Shown piece after piece: positions 42,949-52,338 of a stretch of 64,000 nt of DNA (positions within the stretch are counted from its first letter, which is position 1; each line of letters begins with the position of its first letter). The position numbers were made by a program, and so were the translations under genes. The notes below the pieces were generated by a model. It was not told the origin of the DNA. It searched no databases and was given only the letters and a program-made list of their open reading frames with translations. Location of the stretch: contig NZ_FTNY01000009.1 in assembly GCF_900156575.1 (NCBI RefSeq), forward strand, positions 1-64,000, given 5' to 3'. Source of the stretch: Chryseobacterium shigense (GTDB lineage Bacteria; Bacteroidota; Bacteroidia; Flavobacteriales; Weeksellaceae).

Positions 42949-44376
42949 ATGATACGCTGTTTTATCTTCATTTTGCTCTTGATTTTGACTTCATGTACAA
43001 ATGATTTTCATAATAAGTATGAAAATGATTTTGATTCTCCTTTACTCACGCAAAATGAAAAATTCCGTCTTTCCGGCGATTACGATTCTCTCGTAAAACT
43101 AAACAAAAGGTATTATGAAAAAGCAGAAAAAATAGGATATAGTGAAGGAAAAGCATTATGCTTTCTGAACTTAGCCAATGTCAATATGCCTCTGGAAAAT
43201 TATAAGAGAGCAGAGTTCTTTTTTAGTAAAGCAAACAAAATACTCAAGGATTCAAAAAATAATATCCATAAAGCCAAATTCAATAATGATTACGGTAATT
43301 TTCAAGTCTATCTTAAAAGGCTGGACAAGTCTTTTGAGTACAATACATTAGCGATGAATTATATAGAGAATACCAAAGAATCTCCTTTCCGGAATGATGT
43401 TCTCTTTAAGATTTACTATAAGCGGGGCGATTATTTTTACCGTAAAAAGCAGTATGCTCCGGCGCTCGACTATTTTCGTAAAGCCGGAAAATTAGACCAT
43501 TCGGGAAGAACAGAATGTGCGATCGGAGATCTTTATTTATATGGATTCAAAAATATGGACTCAGCCCGGATTTATCTGTCTGCTATTGCGGAATCATGCA
43601 ACAGGCAAGGAATAACGGATGGGGTGGCTCTTAATGCCAATACGGTTCTGGGAGAATACTATTTGATCACCAGGCAGTACGATAAAGCAGAAAAAGCATT
43701 GTTAAAAGCATTGGAAATCAATAATAAAACAAAATTTGTCTTTGCCCAATATACCCAATACATTTATACAGATCTTAAATCGCTGTATGAACGTAAAGGG
43801 AATAAAGAAAAAGCCCTCAGGTATTTACAAGCCTACACCTATGAGAGGAGCAGGTCCGATACTGCTTTGCTGGAAGCGATCAATGATGACATGAACAAGT
43901 TTATTGTAGCAACGGAAAGAGATGCGAAAAATCATCGAAATAATATTCTGATGATGATCATTGTTTCTACATTGGTTTTCGTCCTCTTTGGAATCTATGC
44001 TTGGAAAATCATAAAAAAGCTGAGAAACAGAAAAAAACAGCTTAGAGATGAAACGAAAGAGCTGGAAAATAAAATATACAATACCAGCCAGGAAAAAGTG
44101 ATGGAGCTCGCAAGAAAAAATGATGCCTCGTTTTTAGATATTTTTAAGAAGGCTTATCCCGGCTTTATTGAAAAGGTACTGGGCGTCAATCCGGATCTTG
44201 AAAATTCCGATCTGGTGTTTTGCGCCATGCTGAAACTGCATTTTACTTCCAAGGAGATTGCCAACTACACTTTTGTACAGCCCAGGTCTATCCAGCAAAA
44301 AAAATACAGGCTCCGGAAAAAACTGAATATTCCAACGGAGACAGATACCTATCAGTTTTTTGACAGCCTTATCTGA
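42949..44376 (+). CDS. TPR-TM-HTH membrane-bound regulator, second of a tandem pair
   Basis: The 475-residue protein repeats the layout of the preceding gene: signal with LLILTSCTN lipobox, TPR repeats, a membrane segment (about 344-362, ILMMIIVSTLVFVLFGIYAW) and the C-terminal HTH (FTSKEIANYTFVQPRSIQQKKYRLRKKLNI). The last 90 residues of the two proteins are the most alike, which suggests they recognise the same type of DNA while the TPR sensor parts have diverged. It starts 89 bp after its neighbour and has its own A+T-rich leader. A terminator follows at 44431. Confidence 0.85.
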   Translation: MIRCFIFILLLILTSCTNDFHNKYENDFDSPLLTQNEKFRLSGDYDSLVKLNKRYYEKAEKIGYSEGKALCFLNLANVNMPLENYKRAEFFFSKANKILKDSKNNIHKAKFNNDYGNFQVYLKRLDKSFEYNTLAMNYIENTKESPFRNDVLFKIYYKRGDYFYRKKQYAPALDYFRKAGKLDHSGRTECAIGDLYLYGFKNMDSARIYLSAIAESCNRQGITDGVALNANTVLGEYYLITRQYDKAEKALLKALEINNKTKFVFAQYTQYIYTDLKSLYERKGNKEKALRYLQAYTYERSRSDTALLEAINDDMNKFIVATERDAKNHRNNILMMIIVSTLVFVLFGIYAWKIIKKLRNRKKQLRDETKELENKIYNTSQEKVMELARKNDASFLDIFKKAYPGFIEKVLGVNPDLENSDLVFCAMLKLHFTSKEIANYTFVQPRSIQQKKYRLRKKLNIPTETDTYQFFDSLI

Positions 44377-44430
44377 TATGTTGAGGGTATTCCGACCTTT
44401 CAAAACACAAGACATTTGTAAACAAAAAAA

Positions 44431-44470
44431 CTGCCTGATCATATCAGACAGCCCTCGAAATTTTTTTTTC
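44431..44470 (+). terminator. Terminator after the second TPR-HTH gene
   Basis: CTG-C-CTGAT (44431-44439) pairs with ATCAG-A-CAG (44443-44451) with one internal mismatch, and a run of nine T residues follows at 44461. Confidence 0.6.
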
Positions 44471-44880
44471 CATCATCACTGAAAATCCGATTTCACCAAT
44501 TGTGGTTTATAGTTTCAAATTTGGACTTTTTATAAGAAGATGAGAAGAAACGTTCTACTACACAGGTACTACATCGTGATTTTTTCAATATTTATCAATT
44601 TCTATTTAATATTAAAAATCAAGGTTGAGCTGGCTTGTTATTGTGTATGTTTTTGATTTTTAGAGCTTTAAAGCTGTGGTTAGATTGTGCCTTCCATAAT
44701 GATGTGATGATTTGATGAATTACTACATCGGATCAATCATTTTTTTACTTTTTAGGAGTTAAATACTTCATATTCGAAGTAGTATATAAGTAGAAGGCGA
44801 ATTTTTGCTGGTAAATTTTTTATAGAGGAACTTTGAAAAAGATAATGTTTCAATAGTGTTCGTTAGTAAAAATTAGGAAT

Positions 44881-44911
44881 AGCTGCCCGGCTTTGTCAGG
44901 CAGCTTTTTAT
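44881..44911 (+). terminator. Orphan terminator
   Basis: AGCTGCC (44881-44887) pairs with GGCAGCT (44899-44905), followed by TTTTTA. No gene lies in the 400 bp before it. Confidence 0.65.
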
Positions 44912-45331
44912 TTCACAGGGTTTTTGGGGTTCCTGTTTTTTTGCTTAATGATGGTTTTCATTCAAAAGGTAAAGTCTAATGATATTTTCATTTATTTCAT
45001 TCTATTTCATGAGAATACTATGTTTTTATTCCGGAAATGATCAAATGATGTTAAATAAAGGAAAAAAAATAATTGAAATTTAATTATTTGTAATTCAGTA
45101 TTCTAATTTCTGGAAGTATCTGAATAGTATGTTATTTTTATATGATTTTGGCAGGAAAGTAATAGTTTTATTCTCTTAAAAAAATTCTTACGATCCGGAT
45201 GCACTGATAATCAGATCAAGCGATGAAAGGTGTGATGTGTGGTAATATCAATAATGAGATGCTTTACATTCAAAGGCAGATCATTGATCTGTTCTGAGAT
45301 GGAAATCAGTTTTCATGGTACCGTTTGTGAG

Positions 45332-45367
45332 GAAAGAGCCCGGATATTCCGGGCTCTTTCTATTTTT
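45332..45367 (+). terminator. Strong orphan terminator
   Basis: A perfect 13-bp stem (45332-45344 with 45348-45360) with a TAT loop is followed by TATTTTTT on the plus strand. The T run on the plus side only means it ends plus-strand transcripts, of which no gene is visible; it could also help stop transcription of the minus-strand gene ending at 45375. Confidence 0.75.
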
Positions 45368-45374
45368 TAACTTT

Positions 45375-45752
45375 CTATCCAATCGGTTCCCACAGCTGAA
45401 TCTTGTTTCCTTCAAGATCCAGAATATGAAGGAACTTTCCATAATCATAGGTTTCAATTTCGTCCAGAATTGTAACGTTTTCCTTTTTTAGCTCCTCTAC
45501 CAATGCCTCCAGATTTTCCACTCTGTAATTGATCATAAAATCTTTGGATGAAGGTTCAAAATATTGTGTATTTTCAGCAAAAGGAGCCCACTGCGTCAGT
45601 CCTTTTTTGGTGGGGTCTTCACTTTCGCGCCACTCGAAACTTGTTCCGTATGGGCTCGTTTCAAGACCCAAATGAGTTTTATACCATTCATTCATGGCAC
45701 CGGGATCTTTTGATTTGAAAAGGATACCTCCAATTCCTGTTACTTTTTTCAT
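45375..45752 (-). CDS. VOC/glyoxalase-fold protein
   Basis: The frame opens 23 codons earlier, but the ATG at 45752 (MKKVTGIGGILFKSKDPGAM) starts the fold correctly, leaving 125 residues. The protein has the paired beta-alpha-beta modules of the vicinal-oxygen-chelate superfamily: GIGGILFKSKDPGAMNEWYK at the start, FMINYRVENLEALVEEL in the middle and DLEGNKIQLWEP at the end, where Glu of the metal site may lie. Members range from glyoxalase I to antibiotic-binding proteins. It is divergent from the aldo-keto reductase. Substrate unknown. Confidence 0.85.
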   Translation of the reverse strand: MKKVTGIGGILFKSKDPGAMNEWYKTHLGLETSPYGTSFEWRESEDPTKKGLTQWAPFAENTQYFEPSSKDFMINYRVENLEALVEELKKENVTILDEIETYDYGKFLHILDLEGNKIQLWEPIG

Positions 45753-46022
45753 GTCTATTTTTTTATCGTTAGAATACAAAGTTGTATCACGGAGTTCAAC
45801 AGCACTTCCGTCTGATTTCAAATATATGTAAAACTTTTCATCAGAATATTCTTTTCATTTTAAATGATCAGCTTTTCTCATGGTCTTGATATCATTTTTA
45901 CTTGAATATGGGCGGTTATCCTGCGAAAAATACAATTCCGTGATTTGCATACAACATTCATCATTCTGCATACACCGGCTTCATCATTTCTTCTGAATTT
46001 TGTACCTATAAAAATCAACGAT

Positions 46023-47027
46023 ATGAATTTGAATCAGATAAAATTAGGAAGCCAGGGCTTGATCATCCCCAATATAGGTTTGGGATGCATGGGAATGACA
46101 GGTTTTGAAGATGCTCATATGTATGGCGAAGCAGATGAAAAAGAAGTCATTGCTACCATCCACCGTTCCCTGGAACTGGGAGGTAACTTTCTCGATACTG
46201 CGGATCTTTACGGACCTTTTAAAAATGAACAGCTGATCGCCAAAGCTATAGGGAATAGCCGGGATCAATATATCATTGCAACAAAATTCGGATGGGAAAT
46301 AGATGATCATGATAAGGTGACCTGGGCGATCAACGGGACCAAAGACTATGTAAAAAAAGCAGTAGAGAGATCCCTTAAAAATTTAAAAACGGACTATATC
46401 GATCTTTACTATATGCACCGCCTTGATAAAAATACCCCGGTTGAAGAAACCGTGGGTGCGATGAGTGATCTGGTCAAAGAAGGAAAAGTAGGGTACATCG
46501 GTTTATCAGAAGTATCTTCCGAAACAGTAAGAAGGGCCAATACTGTACATCCTGTAACCGCTGTACAGAGTGAATATTCTTTATTTGAAAGAACAGCAGA
46601 AGAAAAAGGAGTTCTGGCAACACTGAAGGAGCTGGGAATTGGTTTTGTTGCTTATTCACCGCTGGGAAGAGGATTTTTATCAGGTCAGATCCGTTCCATC
46701 AATGACCTGCCGGAGAATGACTTCCGAAGAGCGATTCCCCGTTTTCAGGAAGCCTATTTTGATAAAAATATTGAGCTGGTGAAAGCTATTGAAAGCATGG
46801 CTGAAGAAAAGAACGTAACGTCTTCACAACTGGCGCTGGCCTGGATCATCAGTAAAGGCATCGTTCCGATTCCCGGAACCAAACGCAGAAAATATGTTGA
46901 ACAGAATATTGATGCCACCAAAATTCATTTACAGGAAGCTGACCTTTTAAAACTGGAAAGTATTGTACCTTTAGGAACTGATACGGGTGCTCCGTACGAT
47001 GAGTTCAGCATGGGACTCTTGGATTAA
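46023..47027 (+). CDS. Aldo/keto reductase
   Basis: The ATG at 46023 (MNLNQIKLGSQGLIIPNIGLG) is preferred to the in-frame ATG 26 codons upstream. The 334-residue NADPH-dependent enzyme shows the AKR motifs NFLDTADLYG (catalytic Asp and Tyr), IATKFGW (Lys), DLYYMHRLD (His), SEYSLFERTAEEKGV and IVPIPGTKRRKYVEQN, the last contacting NADP. It reduces aldehydes or ketones, not further specified. The AraC gene starts 17 bp after it, so it is probably co-transcribed with its regulator. The neighbouring VOC gene is divergent. Confidence 0.92.
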   Translation: MNLNQIKLGSQGLIIPNIGLGCMGMTGFEDAHMYGEADEKEVIATIHRSLELGGNFLDTADLYGPFKNEQLIAKAIGNSRDQYIIATKFGWEIDDHDKVTWAINGTKDYVKKAVERSLKNLKTDYIDLYYMHRLDKNTPVEETVGAMSDLVKEGKVGYIGLSEVSSETVRRANTVHPVTAVQSEYSLFERTAEEKGVLATLKELGIGFVAYSPLGRGFLSGQIRSINDLPENDFRRAIPRFQEAYFDKNIELVKAIESMAEEKNVTSSQLALAWIISKGIVPIPGTKRRKYVEQNIDATKIHLQEADLLKLESIVPLGTDTGAPYDEFSMGLLD

Positions 47028-47044
47028 TCTTTAAATCGCAAGCT

Positions 47045-47947
47045 ATGAATACCATCCAGTCTGTTTCCGCTTTTCACCGGTTACTGTCATTACCTGAGCC
47101 CAAACATCCGCTCGTAAGCGTCATCAATTTATCCGAAAGTGTATTTCTGGAGGACGAAGTATGGAAGGGTTTTGTGAACAGATTTTACTGTGTCGCTTTA
47201 AAAAGAGAGGCAACAGGCAAAATACGATATGGTCAGCAGCACTATGATTATGACAAAGGAGTTCTGAGTTTTACTGCACCCAACCAGGTGCAGTATCTTG
47301 ACCTTCATACTGTGGAATGTGGGGCGGGATATCTGCTCATCTTTCATGAAGATTTTATATTAAAACATCCTTTAGCTCATATTATTTCCGGTTATGGATT
47401 CTTTTCATATGCTGTAAATGAAGCTTTGCATTTGTCTGAAGATGAAGAAACGAACCTTATTGAAATATTTCATAAAATAGATAAGGAATGTCAACATATC
47501 GACAAACATACCCAGGAAATTATTCTGTCGCAGATTGATCTTTTGCTTAATTATTCCAACCGTTTCTACGAGCGGCAGTTCATTACCCGGAAAAGCAACA
47601 ATCAACAACTGCTGGCCAGATTTGAAAAATTTGTAAATGATTATTATGATCGGGAACAGTCTTCAGAAAAAGGACTTTTAACCGTTCATCTTATTGCAGA
47701 CGCCATGCATCTTTCTCCTAATTATTTAAGCGATCTTTTACGGTTCCACACAGGAATGAATACCCAGCAGCACATTCATGAAAAATTGATCACCAAGGCT
47801 AAAGAAAAACTTTCCGCCACTGAATTGTCAGTCGGTGAAATTGCCTACAGTTTGGGATTCGAGCATGCCCAGTCTTTCAGTACTTTATTTAAAAAGAAAA
47901 CAAGAATGGCTCCCTTGGAATTCAGGGCAGGATTTAGATTGAGCTGA
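47045..47947 (+). CDS. AraC family transcriptional regulator
   Basis: The 300-residue protein has an N-terminal effector-type domain (about 1-185) and a C-terminal pair of helix-turn-helices (about 200-298) with LIADAMHLSPNYLSDLLRFHTGMN, then VGEIAYSLGFEHAQSFSTLFKKK, typical of AraC/XylS regulators. It lies in the same operon as an aldo/keto reductase, which it may regulate, in line with other AKR-AraC pairs. No operator was identified. Confidence 0.93.
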   Translation: MNTIQSVSAFHRLLSLPEPKHPLVSVINLSESVFLEDEVWKGFVNRFYCVALKREATGKIRYGQQHYDYDKGVLSFTAPNQVQYLDLHTVECGAGYLLIFHEDFILKHPLAHIISGYGFFSYAVNEALHLSEDEETNLIEIFHKIDKECQHIDKHTQEIILSQIDLLLNYSNRFYERQFITRKSNNQQLLARFEKFVNDYYDREQSSEKGLLTVHLIADAMHLSPNYLSDLLRFHTGMNTQQHIHEKLITKAKEKLSATELSVGEIAYSLGFEHAQSFSTLFKKKTRMAPLEFRAGFRLS

Positions 47948-47960
47948 TTCACAAAGATAT

Positions 47961-47992
47961 TTTGTCCGAATTTTCTGAAATGCTTACATTTG
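47961..47992 (+). promoter_or_regulatory. Consensus Bacteroidota promoter before the frameshifted lipoprotein
   Basis: TTTG at 47961-47964 and TACATTTG at 47985-47992 are 20 bases apart, a full match to the -33/-7 consensus. The ATG of the downstream gene is 33 bp away. Confidence 0.75.
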
Positions 47993-48024
47993 AGTTTTTC
48001 CCGTATGGATTAACCTGATTACTT

Positions 48025-48787
48025 ATGAAAAAAATGCGCTTCCTTACATTTAATGGGCTTGTCTTACTTCTTATTCTGGTCTGTAGCTGTTCAAAAGAAG
48101 AAAAAAAGCAGATAGTAAAGGAAAAGAATACCACTGGCACTTCAGGAGTTATAGAGGCAGAAAAAGCTGAACCTGTGATTGAAACTAAAAAAGATCCCGC
48201 AGACTTTGTACCGGAAGGGTATACGGTTTTTGAAAAGTCTTTTGGAGATCTAAACAATGACGGAGCAGAAGATTGTATTCTCATCATTAAAAAAGTAGAT
48301 CCCAGTAATATCATTACCGACGAATACAGAGGAAAACTTGACCGTAACCGTCGGGGCCTGATCATTCTTTTTAAGAAAAATAACGGCTATGAGCTGGCAT
48401 CCAGAAACTACAGCTGTTTTTCCTCAGAAAATGAGGAAGGAGGGGGTGTATTATGCCCCTGAACTGGATGTTTATGCCGAAAAGGGAAAACTGTATATTC
48501 ATTATGCTCATGGCCGATATGGCTATTGGACCTACACCTTCAGGTATGGAAGTTCAGATTTTGATCTGATCGGATATGATGACAGCTCAAATACAGGTCC
48601 AAGAGTCAACAGTACAACCAGCATTAATTTCCTAACCGGAAAACAGCTTGATAAAACCAACGTCAATGAAGAAGCAGAAAGTGGCGATGAAGTATTTAAA
48701 GATTCATGGAAAAAACTGAAGACAAGAAAACTCCTGACCCTCTCAGAAATTAAAGATTTTGATGAACTGGATCTTTCGGCATACTAA
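48025..48787 (+). pseudogene. Lipoprotein gene interrupted by a +1 frameshift in a G5 run
   Basis: Frame 1 (48025-48462) encodes a lipoprotein signal (MRFLTFNGLVLLLILVCSCSKEEK) and a domain with the Ca-binding-like loop SFGDLNNDGAED, but ends in a stop after GGGVLCP. Frame 2 (48389-48787) continues the protein as VYYAPELDVYAEKGKLYIH up to DELDLSAY. Merging at the GGAGGGGG run (G5 at 48442-48446) restores a single 253-residue protein with NEEGGVYYAPEL across the junction. Removing one G repairs the frame, so there is one extra base. It is a real mutation, a slippage site or a sequence error. A good promoter precedes it, so the gene was recently functional. Function unknown, FG-GAP-like at best. 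Confidence 0.85.
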
Positions 48788-49110
48788 GACATAAGACATA
48801 AGATTTCAGACGTGAGACTTTTAGGTAAGATTGAGATGGATGTGAGAAGAGGGCAATGGTAAATTTTGTTTTGTAAATGAATGATTAATTTTAACTTGTA
48901 AGAGTCCGGTCATCAGCTGATAATGTATTAATTGTATCATTAAGAATCGGCAATTGTATTTAACTAACAGATGATGACCAGCAACTTTAAATCTCTAACT
49001 CTTATATTCCATAACTTTCAGCTCAGTTAGAGTCTCACGCTTATATCCTGTACTTTTTCAGATGAAACGATCTAGTCAACAAAGACCTTAAGTTTATTTT
49101 TCTGTGAAAC
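48788..49110. other. Gene-free stretch with short degenerate repeats
   Basis: It starts with two direct copies of GACATAA and has scattered purine-rich GAGACTT/AGACGTGAGA-like words but no ORF, promoter or terminator that I can support. A similar short-repeat texture occurs at 55490-55600. Confidence 0.4.
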
Positions 49111-50271
49111 TTAATGACTGCTGAAAAATTCAAGCATAGTGGCTAAAGCTGTTTCAGAATGCATCTTATCCCCATTTTCCAAAGACTCTTTAGTGGCTTT
49201 GGCCGCTCTTTGGCGCATCTGAGTTTCATAATGGGAAATTGCTTCATGAAGGGTGCTGAAACGGTCAGAAGTGAGACATTGGCTGAGTTCCAGAGCATCA
49301 AGCATCGCCATATTGGCACCTTCTCCGGCAAAAGGAGGCATTACATGAGCGGCATCACCCAGCAAAGTCAGATGAGGCTGAGTTTCCCATCCCTGATCCA
49401 AAGGCATAGAATAAATGGGACGGGGAATAAAAGGAACAGTGGCATTTTCAAACAGCTCATACCAGATCGTACTCCATTCAGAATATTCTTTTTTAAACCA
49501 CTCCAGGATCTGTTTTCGGTCAGAAAAATCCAGACCACTCTTCGTTGCCCAGTTTTCATCGGTCCTGAAACTGGCATAAAATCCAAGATCACCACTTCCT
49601 TTCTGGCCCATAAGAAGGTTTTTGTCATTTCCAAACGCCATGATTTTACCGTCTCTGATCAGTTCTTTGATATGAGGAGCTGTTTTTTCGGCGTTGGAAA
49701 CATTCCCTTCAAGCATTAAAATTCCGGAATAGATTGGTTTCAGATCAGTAAGATAAGACCGGATCTTTGAGTTGGCTCCATCTGCGGCAATCACAATATC
49801 TGCGTAAGCCGAAGATCCGTTTTTAAAATGAAGCAGCCAGCCGCTGTTTTGGGCTTCCATCGAAATAAAATGGCGGTCCCAGACTACAGTTTCAGGCGCT
49901 AAAGAGTCCAGCAGCATATTTCTCAACGGGCCACGGTCTATTTCAGGACGGAAATGTTCATTCCCGAAATCTTCATCAGGTTTTGTTTCATGATCACTGT
50001 ATACGATCACTGCCTGTTCATTAACGATGAGGGTCTTGTCTGCACCGGGACGGTAATTCTTTTTAAACTCATCCAGCAGATCTGCAGCCCGCAATGCATC
50101 CATGCCCGATCCTTCATGCATATCAAGAGGAGACCCCTGTACTCTTGCATATTGATTAAAATCTCTTTCATATACTTTTACCTCTGCGTGACGAAGTTGT
50201 AAAAGTCTTGCCAGTGTCAGTCCTCCGGGACCGCCCCCTATTATTGCTATCGATTGATGATCTGTTAACAT
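49111..50271 (-). CDS. FAD-dependent monooxygenase, Tet(X)-like family
   Basis: The 386-residue product has the class A flavoprotein hydroxylase motifs: GxGxxG in IAIIGGGPGGLTLARLL, the DG-like ADIVIAADGANSKIR and the FAD motif LLGDAAHVMPPFAGEGAN. The segments VKVYERD, LDMHEGSG and LRNMLLDSL match the layout of Tet(X), the tetracycline-inactivating monooxygenases first found in Bacteroidota. Many relatives in this family are not tetracycline-active, so the substrate is not claimed. It is transcribed 25 bp after an AraC regulator on the same strand, presumably one operon. A related broken copy lies at 20569-20712. Confidence 0.88.
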   Translation of the reverse strand: MLTDHQSIAIIGGGPGGLTLARLLQLRHAEVKVYERDFNQYARVQGSPLDMHEGSGMDALRAADLLDEFKKNYRPGADKTLIVNEQAVIVYSDHETKPDEDFGNEHFRPEIDRGPLRNMLLDSLAPETVVWDRHFISMEAQNSGWLLHFKNGSSAYADIVIAADGANSKIRSYLTDLKPIYSGILMLEGNVSNAEKTAPHIKELIRDGKIMAFGNDKNLLMGQKGSGDLGFYASFRTDENWATKSGLDFSDRKQILEWFKKEYSEWSTIWYELFENATVPFIPRPIYSMPLDQGWETQPHLTLLGDAAHVMPPFAGEGANMAMLDALELSQCLTSDRFSTLHEAISHYETQMRQRAAKATKESLENGDKMHSETALATMLEFFSSH

Positions 50272-50296
50272 CGTAATTTATTTTACTGATGCAAAA

Positions 50297-51055
50297 TTAT
50301 TTTTGTTTCAATACTGATAATAGTATAAATCGGTCATTTTTATTTTGGGATAATTCTTTCGGAGGAACGCCTGAAAATTTTTTTATTTCTTTGATGAAAT
50401 GAGTCTGATCCGTAAAATTAAGCTCGGGAAATAATTGGCCCTCTGCGATATGCTTCAATGATTCTCTGAAACGGAGAATAGTGCAATAGGCCTTTAGAGA
50501 AAGTCCGAACTGCTGATTGAAGTAGCGGTTGATCTGCCTGCTGCTCCAGCCTGTGCGTTCTGAGAGTTCCTTCACGCTCATCTCGCCGTTGGAGGAGTAG
50601 ATGAGGTCGAAAAGCTTTCGTTTTCTTTCATCAACTGTTTCAGGCAAAAGTTGCGTTATTTTTTGTGTTATTTTTTTAGCAAATAGGTCAAGATGGGTAA
50701 GGTCATTAACGGAAAGATTCCAAAAATCATCAGGAAGAGCCCGTGCTGTATTCAGAAGGTCTGCAATAGAAGTATGCAGAATATATTCAACGGCTAAAGG
50801 TCGGAAGCTGACGACAAAGGCAAGGGTGCCGGATGGAATGGTTCTCTGCTCAGGTTCAGTTTCCAATCCGATGAGAAAAGTGGCGAAAGGATCATCCTTT
50901 CCATTTTGCATGAAAAACAGATCAACTCTTCCATCCGGCATGACAACAACTTCTTTTGCTTTGTCAGAAGGGTTATGAAACATTCCGATATTTTCTACGA
51001 AGAGATCCAGTGACGGATCCGGCTTAATGAATTGACAGTAGAATTCGTGTTCCAT
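50297..51055 (-). CDS. AraC family transcriptional regulator
   Basis: The 252-residue product has an N-terminal domain with short beta strands (FYCQFIKPDPSLDLFVENIGMF, VVVMPDGRVDLFF) of the DUF6597 type, and a C-terminal AraC helix-turn-helix pair (about 150-250; MSVKELSERTGWSSRQINRYFNQQFG, then FTDQTHFIKEIKKFSGVPPKEL). It sits directly upstream of the Tet(X)-like gene and the two are probably one operon, so it may control that gene. The signal is unknown. Confidence 0.92.
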   Translation of the reverse strand: MEHEFYCQFIKPDPSLDLFVENIGMFHNPSDKAKEVVVMPDGRVDLFFMQNGKDDPFATFLIGLETEPEQRTIPSGTLAFVVSFRPLAVEYILHTSIADLLNTARALPDDFWNLSVNDLTHLDLFAKKITQKITQLLPETVDERKRKLFDLIYSSNGEMSVKELSERTGWSSRQINRYFNQQFGLSLKAYCTILRFRESLKHIAEGQLFPELNFTDQTHFIKEIKKFSGVPPKELSQNKNDRFILLSVLKQK

Positions 51056-51313
51056 AAAAATGTAATCTTATATTTCAAAAGAGAAAATTACAAAAAATTG
51101 TTATGAGATCACGAGGATTCCTTAAGATGATAAGGTTTCATTAAAACCTATTTAAATTTTTAATGAAACCCAGCGCTATGCTGAGGCTGCCTAATATCTG
51201 CAAAATATTGATCCTGAAGATAGAAAAGAAAGAATTAAAGCGCTCACATCAAAAAATATAGCTCTTTAGCTCAATAAATTATTTTAGTTTTACACTAAGG
51301 TAAAATTACTGGT

Positions 51314-52309
51314 ATGAAATTGAAATTAGGCATTCTGGATCAGTCTCCGGCCATTGAGGGAGGAAGTGCTTTACAGGCATTGAATAACAGTATTGATCTT
51401 GCTGTATTTGCTGATAAAGCAGGGTTTCATAGGGTGGTTTATTCGGAACATCATGGAGTGGAAGCCTATGGAAGTTCAAGTCCTGAAATTCTGTCTGCCG
51501 TTGTGTTAAGCAAAACCCTGCGCATCAAAGTAGGAACCGGAGGAATCATGATGAAAAATTATTCAGCCTACAAGATCGCAGAATGGGCCAAAATGCTGGA
51601 AAGTCTTTACCCCGGACGTTTTATTCTTGGTCTAGGGAAAGCTCCCGGAGGATTAAAAGATGCAGTATCCGCACTGAATAATCACAGACCTGTAATTTTA
51701 GCCAGCCAGGAAACGAAATTGGAAGAGATCATCCGATACATCAAAGAAGAAAAAGGAATCTACGAAGGACTTATTGCCCAACCTACAAATCTCATTCACC
51801 TTCCTGAAATCCTTTGGCTAGGCTCCGGAGTTCAATCTGCCACGGAAGCGGCTCAACATGGCTTAGGCTATTCGTATGCCGATTTTATGAGAAATGATCA
51901 TGCAACTGAAAGCACCGAAACGTATTTAAGCAAATTTGACAGAAATCAATACAGTCCGGCGCCTTCACTGCAAGTGGCCGTTGCCGTATCCGTAGCAGAA
52001 GATTTGAAATCAGCTCAACATAATGCCTATGGGATGGCTTATCAGTTTTTGCAGGCAAGACATATTCAGTCGCCGGAAGCACTTCTGCCCGCAGAAACCA
52101 TTGAACAGAGAATATTGGGAAGTGAAGATGAGGAAGAATTCTTTAAGATCCTCGGCCATATCATTGCAGACACTCCCGGAAATATCTCAGCGAGACTCGG
52201 GGAAAAAGCTGCGGAATATCATACAGATGAATTATTGATTCTCTGCAATATGTACAAAGAAACAGACCGCCTTAATACTTATAAAAGGGTCATCACTGCC
52301 AATCAATAA
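51314..52309 (+). CDS. LLM class flavin-dependent oxidoreductase (luciferase-like)
   Basis: The 331-residue protein has the bacterial luciferase-like fold: MKLKLGILDQSPAIEGGSA at the start, SEHHGVEAYGSSSPEI (His-His motif), VGTGGIMMKNYSAYKIAEW, PGRFILGLGKAPGG and a C-terminal region of helices. The family uses FMNH2 for monooxygenation or is a two-component partner of a flavin reductase. It is a single gene with an A+T-rich leader, convergent with the MBL-fold gene. Substrate unknown. Confidence 0.9.
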   Translation: MKLKLGILDQSPAIEGGSALQALNNSIDLAVFADKAGFHRVVYSEHHGVEAYGSSSPEILSAVVLSKTLRIKVGTGGIMMKNYSAYKIAEWAKMLESLYPGRFILGLGKAPGGLKDAVSALNNHRPVILASQETKLEEIIRYIKEEKGIYEGLIAQPTNLIHLPEILWLGSGVQSATEAAQHGLGYSYADFMRNDHATESTETYLSKFDRNQYSPAPSLQVAVAVSVAEDLKSAQHNAYGMAYQFLQARHIQSPEALLPAETIEQRILGSEDEEEFFKILGHIIADTPGNISARLGEKAAEYHTDELLILCNMYKETDRLNTYKRVITANQ

Positions 52310-52338
52310 AGAGATCCTGATCAGGGAAGTGAAGATTC

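Larger units (their letters stand above)
44377..45374. other. 1-kb gene-free stretch with three plus-strand terminators
   Basis: No credible protein gene is seen in either strand. Three hairpin-plus-T structures occur (44431, 44881, 45332). Only the first can serve the regulator gene upstream; the others must end non-coding or lost transcripts. No TAnnTTTG box with a good TTG was found in front of them. Confidence 0.5.

Noticed and set aside
48389..48787. Independent 132-residue gene
   Set aside because: Its first 19 codons overlap the lipoprotein frame and its body continues that protein after the G5 frameshift, so it is the 3' half of one gene.
49159..49719. 186-residue plus-strand frame over the monooxygenase gene
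   Set aside because: Opposite strand of a gene with complete FAD motifs; no recognisable domain in the frame.
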